Assembly: GCF_016887565.1 (NCBI RefSeq)
Contig: NZ_CP069396.1
Coordinates: forward strand, 4,119,001-4,183,000
DNA from: Archangium violaceum
GTDB lineage: Bacteria > Myxococcota > Myxococcia > Myxococcales > Myxococcaceae
Reading direction: 5' to 3'
DNA: 64,000 bases
Below, one piece after another: positions 57,276 to 64,000 of this stretch (the first letter of the stretch is position 1; every line of letters begins with the position of its first letter). A program made the position numbers and the translations under genes. The notes under the pieces were generated by a model. It was given only the letters and a program-made list of their open reading frames with translations, did no database searches and was not told the origin of the DNA.

Positions 57276-60200
57276 ATGGCGGAAAGCCCGATCGACAGCA
57301 TCTGCCCCGAGGAGAACTTCGTGCGGGACGCCGCCTCGGGGCGGTTCCCGGAGGCGGAGGTCGCGCGGCTCATCGACCATGCGGAGCGGTGTCCCGCATG
57401 CAACCCGTTGCTGGTGCGCAGTGGCATCTCGAGCACCTCCTCCTCCGAGGAGGTCCCCACCAACGTGGTGCCAGCACCGGCGCCGCTGCCCGAGAACCCT
57501 CCCCGCAAGGAGCTCCCGCGCGGCGCGCTGGTGGGCCGCTACATGGTGCTGGAGAAGCTGGGGTCCGGCGGCATGGGCGTGGTGTACGCCGCGTATGACC
57601 CCGAGCTGGACCGCAAGCTCGCCCTCAAGCTGCTCCACGTGGAGTCCGACCAGGTGGAGAAGAGCGGTGGACAGGCCCGGCTGCTGCGCGAGGCGCAGGC
57701 CCTGGCGCGCCTGGCCCATCCCCACGTCATCTCCATCTACGACGTGGGGACGTGGGAGGAGCGCGTCTTCATCGCGATGGAGCTGGTGGAGGGGCCCTCG
57801 CTGCGCGACTGGCTCAAGCAGGGGCTACGTCCCTGGCGCGAGGTGGTGGAGGTCTTCGTCTCGGCGGGACAGGGGCTCGCGGCGGCGCACGCGGCGGGCC
57901 TGGTGCACCGCGACTTCAAGCCGGACAACGTGCTGCTGGGCAAGGACGGGCGGGTGAGGGTGCTGGACTTCGGCCTGGCCCGCCAGGCGTCGGCCACCGA
58001 GGAGCCCCTTCCTCCGCAGAGCGAGGCGTCCTGGCCCGAGCGGGGCAGCTCTCCGCTGGACACGCCCCTGACCCGGGTGGGACTCGTCATTGGCACGCCG
58101 GCCTACATGGCGCCGGAGTTGTACAGCGGAGGCGTCCTCGACACGCGGGCGGACCAGTTCAGCTACTGCGTGGCCCTCTACGAGGCACTCTATGGAGAGC
58201 GGCCCTTTGGCCGTACCCCGGGCCCGCCCTCCACCTGGCGCACCCCGGAGCCGCCCCGGGACGGACGGGTGCCCGCCAGCGTGCGGCGCATCGTGCTGCG
58301 CGGGCTCGATCAGGATCCCTCCCAGCGCTTCCCCTCCATGACGGCGCTGCTCGAGGCGCTCGGCCACACCCTGCCGATGCGCCAGCGGTACTGGCTGGTG
58401 ACCGCCGCCAGCCTCCTGCTGCTCTCCCTGGCCGTGGGGTTGCCCCTCCAGATGAGGTCCTCTGCCGAGCCTCCCTGCCGGGGGGCCGTCCGCCGCATGG
58501 AGGGGCTGTGGGACGGTCCCCGCCAGGCGGCGCTCGCCCAGGTCTTCCACGCCACCGGCAAGCCCAACGCGGACGAGTCCTGGGCGCGCACGGCGCGCGT
58601 GCTGGACACCTACGCCCAGGGCTGGGTGTCCATGCACACCGAGGCCTGTGAGGCCACCCGGGTCCGCGGCGAGCAGTCCGACGAGGTGCTCTCGCTGCGC
58701 ATGGCCTGTCTGGAGCGGCGGCGGCAGTCGCTCCAGGCCCTCGTCGACGTCTACGCCCACGCCGAGCCGGCGCTGGTGGATCAGGCGGCCAGGGCGGCCC
58801 ACTCGCTGCCTCCCCTGGACGGGTGCGCCAACGTGGAGGCGCTGCGGGCCCCCGTCCGCCCACCGGAGGATCCGGCCACCCTGGAGAAGGTGGAGGGGCT
58901 GCGGTTGCGCTTCGCCCAGGCCCGGGCCCTCTTCGACAGCGGCCAGTTCAAGCCCGCCCTGGAGCGCATCCGGACCCTCGCCCAGGAGACGGAGGCCCTG
59001 CACTACCGTCCGCTGGAGGCGGAGGTGCTCGAGCTGCGCGGCGCCCTGGAGGAGAAGGCCGGGGACTTCGCCGCGTCCGAGGCTTCGCTCCGGCAGGCGG
59101 TGTTGGCCGCGGAGGCGGGGGGGCACGACGAGGTCATCGCCTCGGCCGCCGCGCGCCTGGTGCGCTCGGGGATGCTCCAGGCCCGGTTCGAGTCCGGCCA
59201 CGAGTGGGCCGAGCATGCCCGCGCGGTGCTGGAGCGGATGGGAGGGGATGACCGCATCGAGGCCTTCGTCCTCAACGCGCTGGGGGCCATCTACCTGCGC
59301 CAGGACAGGATGGACGAGTCGCTGGAGCACTTCCGCCGGGTGGTGGCCCTGCGCCAGAAGGTGTATCCGCCCGAGCACCCGGAGGTGGCGGCGGCCTACA
59401 ACAACCTGGGGGCGGCGCTCACCAAGATGGGCCGATTCGAGGAGGCGCGCCAGCAGCTGGCCCAGGCGCAGGCCATCTACGAGAAGGCCCTGGGCCCCAC
59501 GCATCCGGAGACGGGCAACGCGCTGCACAACCTGGGGCGCATGTCGCAGAACCTCGGGGATGACGCGGCGGCCCTGCGTTACTTCCAAGGCGCCCTGGCG
59601 GCGCGCGAGGCGGGGCTGGGCCGGGAGCATCCGGAGGTGGGCGCGACGTTGGGCTCCATGGGCGTCAGCTACTGCTACCTGCGCCAGTACGCGGAGTGCC
59701 TCGAGGTCGCCGAGCGGAGTCTGGCCATCCGGACGAAGGCCTTCGGCTCCATGCACACGGAGCTGCCGACCAGTCTGATGAAGGCGGGAGATGCCCTGGA
59801 GGGGCTGGGCAGGAAGGCCGAGGCGCTGGAGCGCTACCAGCATGCGCTGCGGGTGGCGGAGGGGATCAAGGCGCCCTCTCCCCCCGATGTCGTCACCGCG
59901 TCGGTCAAGCTGGCCGAGGCCCTGCGGGCGCGGGGCAAGAGCGCCGAGGCGTTGCCCCTCCTGCAGCGAGCCCTCGCCCTGGCGGACAAGGAGCTGGGCC
60001 GGGACTCCTCTGACAGTGCTTTCGCGCTGGCGGCCCTGGCGGACTGGTACCTGGCGGGCGGACAGCACCGGCAGGCGCTGGAGCACTACCAGCGGGCCCT
60101 GGCCATCGAGGAGAAGACGAACCCGCCGAAGCACCCGGATCTGTTCGGACCGCTGGCGGGTATCGGGAGGAGCCAGATGGCGCTCGGGGCGCCGGCCCAG

Positions 60201-60431
60201 GCGGTGGCTCCGCTGGAGCGGGCGCTGGAACTGGTGGACTCTCCGCGCATCGGGCCGGAGGAGGCGGCGGAGCTGCGCTTCCTGCTGGCCCGGGCCCTCT
60301 GGGACTCCGGAGGTGGGCAGGAGCGCGCGCGGGAGCTGGCCTCACGGGCGCGCGAGGTGCTCCAACAGGCCCACCAGGAGCCGGAGGCCGCTCGGGTGGC
60401 CGCCTGGCTGGAGGCTCACGGCGGCCGTTAG
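57276..60431 (+). CDS. Ser/Thr protein kinase with TM helix and TPR repeats
   Basis: 1051 residues with AGGGG upstream. An anti-sigma-like zinc finger (HAERCPACN, about 34-42) precedes the kinase domain (about 88-365): LGSGGMGVVYAAYD, LALKLL, LVHRDFKPDNVLLG near 210, DFGLARQ, PAYMAPEL. One TM helix (YWLVTAASLLLLSLAVGLPLQ, near 375) leads to about 650 extracytoplasmic residues with many tetratricopeptide repeats (AYNNLGAALTKMGRFEEARQQLAQAQAIYEKALGPTHPE and similar). The TPR region probably binds proteins and regulates the kinase. A common myxobacterial and planctomycete architecture. Confidence 0.92.
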   Translation: MAESPIDSICPEENFVRDAASGRFPEAEVARLIDHAERCPACNPLLVRSGISSTSSSEEVPTNVVPAPAPLPENPPRKELPRGALVGRYMVLEKLGSGGMGVVYAAYDPELDRKLALKLLHVESDQVEKSGGQARLLREAQALARLAHPHVISIYDVGTWEERVFIAMELVEGPSLRDWLKQGLRPWREVVEVFVSAGQGLAAAHAAGLVHRDFKPDNVLLGKDGRVRVLDFGLARQASATEEPLPPQSEASWPERGSSPLDTPLTRVGLVIGTPAYMAPELYSGGVLDTRADQFSYCVALYEALYGERPFGRTPGPPSTWRTPEPPRDGRVPASVRRIVLRGLDQDPSQRFPSMTALLEALGHTLPMRQRYWLVTAASLLLLSLAVGLPLQMRSSAEPPCRGAVRRMEGLWDGPRQAALAQVFHATGKPNADESWARTARVLDTYAQGWVSMHTEACEATRVRGEQSDEVLSLRMACLERRRQSLQALVDVYAHAEPALVDQAARAAHSLPPLDGCANVEALRAPVRPPEDPATLEKVEGLRLRFAQARALFDSGQFKPALERIRTLAQETEALHYRPLEAEVLELRGALEEKAGDFAASEASLRQAVLAAEAGGHDEVIASAAARLVRSGMLQARFESGHEWAEHARAVLERMGGDDRIEAFVLNALGAIYLRQDRMDESLEHFRRVVALRQKVYPPEHPEVAAAYNNLGAALTKMGRFEEARQQLAQAQAIYEKALGPTHPETGNALHNLGRMSQNLGDDAAALRYFQGALAAREAGLGREHPEVGATLGSMGVSYCYLRQYAECLEVAERSLAIRTKAFGSMHTELPTSLMKAGDALEGLGRKAEALERYQHALRVAEGIKAPSPPDVVTASVKLAEALRARGKSAEALPLLQRALALADKELGRDSSDSAFALAALADWYLAGGQHRQALEHYQRALAIEEKTNPPKHPDLFGPLAGIGRSQMALGAPAQAVAPLERALELVDSPRIGPEEAAELRFLLARALWDSGGGQERARELASRAREVLQQAHQEPEAARVAAWLEAHGGR

Positions 60432-60460
60432 GTTGGCTGGACCATGACCGGGGGGTGGGA

Positions 60461-60489
60461 TTGACAGCCCATCCGCTAAAACGGATATT
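60461..60489 (+). promoter_or_regulatory. Sigma-70-type promoter of the XRE-cupin operon
   Basis: Perfect -35 TTGACA (60461-60466), 17-bp spacer, -10 GATATT (60484-60489, 4 of 6). About 45 nt before the small first gene. An unusually clear vegetative promoter for this GC-rich DNA. Confidence 0.7.
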
Positions 60490-60523
60490 GCGTTCGTCCG
60501 CTACGGCGGACATGGTTCCGCTA
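60473..60523 (+). promoter_or_regulatory. Three CCGCTA boxes over the promoter, candidate XRE operators
   Basis: CCGCTA occurs at 60473, 60498 and 60518. The first two sit in inverted repeats: ATCCG-N6-CGGAT (60471-60486) between -35 and -10, and GTCCGC-N4-GCGGAC (60497-60512) just downstream. The third is in TTCCGCTATTGGAG. Placement over the promoter fits repression by the XRE protein encoded downstream. Confidence 0.6.
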
Positions 60524-60540
60524 TTGGAGACGTCATCTGT

Positions 60541-60678
60541 ATGAGCCAGGCAGCCGAAGTGATCAATCTCGACGAGTTCCGGAAGCGGCGTGAGCCCAGG
60601 CCTTCGTCCACTCGGTCGCACAACGCCATGAGCCTCTGGACGCCCGTGTGGGTGTGGGTCATGGTCTGGCCTACGTGA
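60541..60678 (+). CDS. 45-residue protein encoded before the XRE-cupin regulator
   Basis: ATG at 60541 follows the promoter and operators. The chain starts MSQAAEVINLDEFRKRREPR and ends in a Trp-rich hydrophobic tail (SLWTPVWVWVMVWPT). The stop codon overlaps a GTG start of the regulator gene (GTGA), a translational-coupling arrangement. It may be a small membrane-associated protein or a leader peptide. No family is firmly recognised, but the INLDEFRKRR start is distinctive. Confidence 0.65.
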   Translation: MSQAAEVINLDEFRKRREPRPSSTRSHNAMSLWTPVWVWVMVWPT

Positions 60679-61415
60679 AATCGGTCCGGGAAAATACTCC
60701 TGCTGGCAAGCAGGAAGCAGAAGAGACGCCCGTGCCCGTGAAGGGTCGGGGAAAGAAGCGGGAGCAGGCCGGGAAGACGGAGGCACCGCCGCCCGAGGCC
60801 CCTTCCTCCGAGGAGGAGTGGGCGTACGAGGTGGCGCACGCCGAGTCGTCGACCGACCTGGCGCCCATCGTGGGTCGCAACCTGCGCCGTCTGCGCACGC
60901 ACCGGGGCCTGTCCCTGGAGCGGCTGGCCAAGGCGTCCGGGGTGAGCCGGGCCATGCTCGGGCAGATCGAGCTGGGGCAGAGCGCGCCCACCATCAACGT
61001 CATCTGGAAGATCGCCCGGGCGCTGGGCATCCCCTTCTCGGCGCTGATCAGCACCACGGCGCAGAGTGGCACCCGGTTGATGCGGATCTCGCAGGCCAAG
61101 CGGCTCGCCTCGCATGACGGGAGCTTCAGCTCGCGGGCGCTCTTCCCGTTCGACGAGCCCCGGCGTGTCGAGTTCTACGAGCTGCGCCTGGCGGCGCACG
61201 CGGTGGAGCAGGCGGACGCGCACCCGCCGGGGACGCTGGAGAACCTGGTGGTGACGGCGGGGACGGTGGAGATCGACCGGGGCGACGAGCACCACGTGCT
61301 GTCCGCGGGAGACGCCATCCTGTTCGAGGCGGACGTGGCGCACGTCTACCGGAACACGGGCAACGTGGATGCGGTGATGTACCTGGTGATGACGTACGCG
61401 GAGACGGTCGGCTAG
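60675..61415 (+). CDS. XRE-family regulator with cupin domain
   Basis: 246 residues from GTG 60675, overlapping the small upstream gene. A charged, Lys/Glu/Pro-rich disordered N-terminus (1-60), HTH of the Cro/C1 type (about 67-122: RRLRTHRGLSLERLAKASGVSRAMLGQIELGQSAPTINVIWKIARAL) and a C-terminal cupin (about 165-243: HPPGTLENLVVTAGTVEIDRGDEHHVLSAGDAILFEADVAHVYRN). Cupin-XRE regulators respond to small metabolites. The CCGCTA boxes over its promoter suggest autorepression. Confidence 0.9.
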   Translation: MKSVRENTPAGKQEAEETPVPVKGRGKKREQAGKTEAPPPEAPSSEEEWAYEVAHAESSTDLAPIVGRNLRRLRTHRGLSLERLAKASGVSRAMLGQIELGQSAPTINVIWKIARALGIPFSALISTTAQSGTRLMRISQAKRLASHDGSFSSRALFPFDEPRRVEFYELRLAAHAVEQADAHPPGTLENLVVTAGTVEIDRGDEHHVLSAGDAILFEADVAHVYRNTGNVDAVMYLVMTYAETVG

Positions 61416-61444
61416 GGCTTCCGCGCGTCCGCTGGAGACACGAA

Positions 61445-61480
61445 GAGCCGGCGGGTGCCTTGGGGCACTCTCGCCGGCTC
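61445..61480. terminator. Bidirectional terminator between XRE-cupin and Met-rich genes
   Basis: GAGCCGGCG and CGCCGGCTC arms (9 bp) enclose a second GTGCC/GGCAC stem, giving a long hairpin, followed by TCGTGTTTCC. It lies 29 nt after the regulator stop and 30 nt from the end of the convergent gene. Confidence 0.75.
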
Positions 61481-61510
61481 TCGTGTTTCCGGCCCTCTAC
61501 GGGCCCGGTG

Positions 61511-61972
61511 CTACTTCGCGGTGCACATCATCATGGGCATGCCGTTGCACATCATCATCATCGGCATCCCCATGGCCATCATGGAGTTCATCGCGTCACA
61601 GCAGTCCTTCATCATCTCCATCTGGCCCGCGTCCATGGGCATCATGCGGCACATCATGCCGTCCTTGCCCATCTCACAGGTCATCTTGGCCATCATCGGC
61701 ATGCGCATCATCATGGGCATCATCATGGGCATGCCGCCCATCATGGGGTTCATGCCCATCATGGGGTTCATGCCGCCCATCATCGGCATGGGCATCATGC
61801 CGCCCATCATCGGGTTCATACCGCCCATCATGGGCATGCCGCCCATCATGGGGTTCATGCCCATCATGGGGTTCATGCCACCCATCATCGGCATGGGCAT
61901 CATCCCGCCCATCATCGGGTTCATTCCGGACTGCATCGGCATCGGCATCGGCATCTGAGTGGCAGGCATCAT
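61511..61972 (-). CDS. Methionine-rich repeat protein
   Basis: 153 residues, 70 of them Met (about 46%), from ATG 61972 with GAGGACAAACC upstream (ATG 61969 is adjacent). The N-terminal 85 residues are repeats of NPMMGGM / MPMPMMGG built on a 35-residue tandem unit. The C-terminal part has Cys and charge (MTCEMGKDGMMCRMMPMDAGQMEMMKDCCDAM...MMMCTAK). Met- and Cys-rich chains often bind Cu(I) or act as oxidant sinks; that role is inference. No signal peptide. Competing plus-strand frames read His- or Ile-rich repeats and lack an RBS. Confidence 0.65.
   Translation of the reverse strand: MMPATQMPMPMPMQSGMNPMMGGMMPMPMMGGMNPMMGMNPMMGGMPMMGGMNPMMGGMMPMPMMGGMNPMMGMNPMMGGMPMMMPMMMRMPMMAKMTCEMGKDGMMCRMMPMDAGQMEMMKDCCDAMNSMMAMGMPMMMMCNGMPMMMCTAK
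61725..61923. repeat. Two tandem copies of a 105-bp repeat
   Basis: Copy 1 is 61725-61829; copy 2, nearly identical with two or three substitutions, is 61830 to about 61923. Each encodes 35 residues of the Met-rich protein and is itself built from shorter CATCATGGG-type units. A recent in-frame duplication. Confidence 0.85.
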
Positions 61973-62203
61973 GGTTTGTCCTCGTGTGGGTGTGACTGGG
62001 AGTGTTGCTTCGGGCGTGGACAGTAGAGAGAGGAGCGCCCTCGGACAACGCGGTGGCGTCTTTTCCTCCGGTGAAACGGAGGTGTCGCTTCAGGCAGCGG
62101 AGGAGGTGTGTCCGGCAGCGAGCAGGGCTCGGCGCGGATGTGAACTCCCGGGCAGGAGCCCCTGCCGGGGAGGCCGCCGCGGATTTGCGCTAGAACCTCC
62201 CAC

Positions 62204-62926
62204 ATGAGCGCAGATCCGCGAGAGGAAGGGCCGGGCTCCTTTCCGCCCACGCGTTGGACTCTCATCCGCTCGGCGAAGGCTTCCCCGGAGGCCCGCCGCG
62301 CGGCGCTGGAGTCGCTGCTGCGCACCTACTGGCGCCCGCTCTACGTCTTCATGCGGCGCCAGGGGTTGGACTCGGAGGCCGCGCGTGACGCCGTGCAGGA
62401 CCTGCTCATGCGGCTGTTGGAGCACGAGTTCCTCGAGCGGTTGAGTCCCGAGAAGGGCCGGCTGCGGGGCTATCTGCTGACGGCGGCCCGCAACCACCTC
62501 GTCCACCGGCACGAGCGCGAGAGTGCCGCCCGGCGTGGGGGTGGGGTGGCCGCGTTGCCGCTGGACTTCGAGCTGGCGGAGCGGATCGCCTCCGAGGACG
62601 CGCAGGGACCGGACGAGGCCTTCGAGCGGGAGTGGGCGGCGAGCGTCATGGAGCGGGCGCTGGAGCGGCTGAAGTCCGAGTACGACAGGGGTGCGCGCAG
62701 CGGCCCCTTCGCGTTGGTGCTCCAGTTCTTCCGTCCGGGCGAGCCGCCGAGCTACCGGGAGGCCGCGGCGGCGTACGGCATGTCGCTGCCGCAGCTCAAG
62801 ACGTTCCTCCACCGGGCGCGAGTGCGCTACCGCGAGCTGGTGCGCGAGGAGGTGGTGGACACTGTGGATGCGCCCGAGGAGGCGGAGGCGGAGCTGGCGG
62901 AGCTGCTGCGGGTGCTGAAGCGATGA
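62204..62926 (+). CDS. ECF-type RNA polymerase sigma factor
   Basis: 240 residues. Sigma region 2 (about 35-105: LLRTYWRPLYVFMRRQGLDSEAARDAVQDLLMRLLE, FLERLSPEKGRLRGYLLTAARNHLVHRHERE), an acidic linker, and region 4 (about 185-215: SYREAAAAYGMSLPQLKTFLHRARVRYRELV). No anti-sigma gene is nearby. Instead its stop overlaps the start of a Ser/Thr kinase (ATGA), as in ECF groups controlled by phosphorylation. Targets unknown. Confidence 0.9.
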   Translation: MSADPREEGPGSFPPTRWTLIRSAKASPEARRAALESLLRTYWRPLYVFMRRQGLDSEAARDAVQDLLMRLLEHEFLERLSPEKGRLRGYLLTAARNHLVHRHERESAARRGGGVAALPLDFELAERIASEDAQGPDEAFEREWAASVMERALERLKSEYDRGARSGPFALVLQFFRPGEPPSYREAAAAYGMSLPQLKTFLHRARVRYRELVREEVVDTVDAPEEAEAELAELLRVLKR

Positions 62927-64000
62927 GTGCCCGTTGCCCGCGCTGCGGTACGCCGGTGGACGGCGGGCGCCTGGCGGTGTGTCCCGGCTGCCTGCTGGGG
63001 GAGGACGTGGACGATCCGGGGCGCATTGGCGCGTTGGAGCTGGAGGAGGAGATCGGCCGTGGCGGCATGGGCCGCGTCTTCCGCGCGCGCCACGTGAGGC
63101 TGGACCGTCCGGTGGCGGTGAAGTTCCTCTCGGGGGAGGCCGCGTCGAGCCCCGAGGCGCAGGCCCGCTTCGCCCGGGAGGCCCGGGCGCTGGCGTTGTT
63201 GGACCATCCGAACATCGTCCGGGTGCACGACTTCGGCGACGAGGAGGGCGAGCGCTTCCTGGTGATGGAGTTGGTGGAGGGCCGGTCCCTGGCGGAGCTG
63301 TTGCCGCTGCCGCCGACGGAGGCCGTGCGCATGGCGCTGCAGGTATGCGACGCGCTGGCGTATGCCCACGCACGAGGCGTGGTGCACCGGGACATCAAGC
63401 CCGCGAACATCCTGGTGGACGGCGAGGGGCGGGTGAAGGTGACGGACTTCGGCATCGCGCGCATCGTGCGCCAGGAGGGGCCTCGGGACACGCTGACCGC
63501 CGCGCACACGGTGGTGGGAACGCCCGAGTACATGGCCCCCGAGGCGCTCGCCGGAGCGCCGCCCGAGCCCCGCATGGACGTGTATGCGGTGGGGGTGTTG
63601 CTGCACGAGATGGTGACGGGCCGGCCGCCGGTGGCGGGCATGCCATCGCTGACGGGGGCGCTCGGGGTGGTGGTGCGGAGGGCGGTGGCGCTCGAGCCTT
63701 CCCGGCGCTACGCGAGCGCACGGGCATTGGGCCTGGAACTGCGGCGGCTGGCGGACGGAGGGGCGGAGGCGGCGCTGCCACCGGACGAGGCCATCTGGCT
63801 GCGAGCGGTGGCGGTGTTGCAGGCGGTGGCGAGTGCGCTGGTGTTGTGGGCGCTGGTGGTGTCGGTGACGCCGCGGGTGCTGGCGCCCCACGAGTTGGAT
63901 CCACTCACCATGCAACCGGCGGCGAGGCTCGCGGATGGCCGGTGGGTGACGCGGGCGCGGTTCGAGACGGGCCCCATCCTGGGAGCGGTGGCGGGGCTCG
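62923..64000 (+). CDS. Ser/Thr protein kinase with zinc-ribbon, cut by right edge
   Basis: At least 359 residues, open at the window end; start ATG 62923 overlaps the sigma-factor stop. Zinc ribbon CPRCG...CPGCLLG (5-25), then the kinase (about 36-285): IGRGGMGRVFRARH, VAVKFL, VVHRDIKPANILV near 153, TDFGIARI, GTPEYMAPEAL, MDVYAVGVLLHEMVTG. All catalytic residues are present. One TM helix (VLQAVASALVLWALVVSVTP, near 295) precedes an extracytoplasmic part that is truncated here. It likely phosphorylates the co-encoded ECF sigma factor in response to an outside signal. Confidence 0.92.
   Translation, partial: MSARCPRCGTPVDGGRLAVCPGCLLGEDVDDPGRIGALELEEEIGRGGMGRVFRARHVRLDRPVAVKFLSGEAASSPEAQARFAREARALALLDHPNIVRVHDFGDEEGERFLVMELVEGRSLAELLPLPPTEAVRMALQVCDALAYAHARGVVHRDIKPANILVDGEGRVKVTDFGIARIVRQEGPRDTLTAAHTVVGTPEYMAPEALAGAPPEPRMDVYAVGVLLHEMVTGRPPVAGMPSLTGALGVVVRRAVALEPSRRYASARALGLELRRLADGGAEAALPPDEAIWLRAVAVLQAVASALVLWALVVSVTPRVLAPHELDPLTMQPAARLADGRWVTRARFETGPILGAVAGL

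Noticed and set aside
61460-62026. His-rich plus-strand protein opposite the Met-rich gene
   Set aside because: It is another frame of the same CATCATGGG repeat; the minus-strand frame has a placed RBS, charged/Cys C-terminus and follows a terminator hairpin.

Overview
The window is GC-rich (roughly 70%), densely coding chromosomal DNA from a myxobacterium. The organism call rests on a complete mrpA-mrpB-mrpC locus (regulators of fruiting-body development), several Ser/Thr kinases, NtrC-type and sigma-54 regulation, and a myxobacterial double-CXXCG immunity gene. A Cystobacterineae member (Archangium/Cystobacter/Stigmatella/Myxococcus relatives) is most likely; genus is inference.

Layout. 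1-3.1 kb (minus): a polymorphic-toxin-like protein running off the left edge, then a secreted collagen-like protein. 3.1-8.7 kb: an M1 aminopeptidase with a clear terminator, divergent from a two-gene beta-oxidation operon (fadB-like, fadA) with an operator-like inverted repeat between them. 8.7-14.8 kb (minus): a three-gene RND efflux operon (outer-membrane factor, adaptor lipoprotein, pump). 14.9-17.5 kb: two small proteins and a membrane-anchored MutS-family ATPase, with copies of a GC-rich intergenic palindrome. 17.7-21.1 kb (minus): mrpC, mrpB, mrpA, with a sigma-54-like promoter and MrpC-type boxes before mrpC. 21.4-28.5 kb: Flp-type pilin, YfhO-like membrane protein, a polytopic membrane protein, a histidine kinase and two hypotheticals. 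28.5-36.7 kb: a HEAT/aldo-keto-reductase-like fusion coupled to a DUF454 protein, a DAPG-hydrolase-like protein and a very large hybrid kinase. 36.7-40.7 kb (minus): opgG, a 160-aa unknown and opgH, for osmoregulated periplasmic glucan, behind a consensus sigma-54 promoter.

42-47 kb is the accessory island. It holds a displaced toxin/immunity module with a duplicated immunity-gene tail, then a retron-type reverse transcriptase with a HEAT-like N-terminus. The transcriptase is translationally coupled (ATGA) to a TIGR02996/leucine-rich-repeat protein and preceded by about 270 nt of structured non-coding sequence. This is the best candidate for an undescribed system, plausibly an anti-phage retron with an LRR partner.

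47-64 kb: an alkyltransferase-like protein, amidohydrolase, rRNA methyltransferase, a CheA-GAF-CheY-PilZ signalling operon, Ser/Thr kinase plus truA, SUI1-like factor, kinase-TPR protein, an autoregulated-looking XRE-cupin regulator with a 45-aa upstream gene, a 46% methionine protein, and an ECF sigma factor coupled to a Ser/Thr kinase cut by the right edge.

Starts were chosen from visible ribosome-binding sites, overlaps and signal peptides. Family calls are from motif recognition only; no database search was run.
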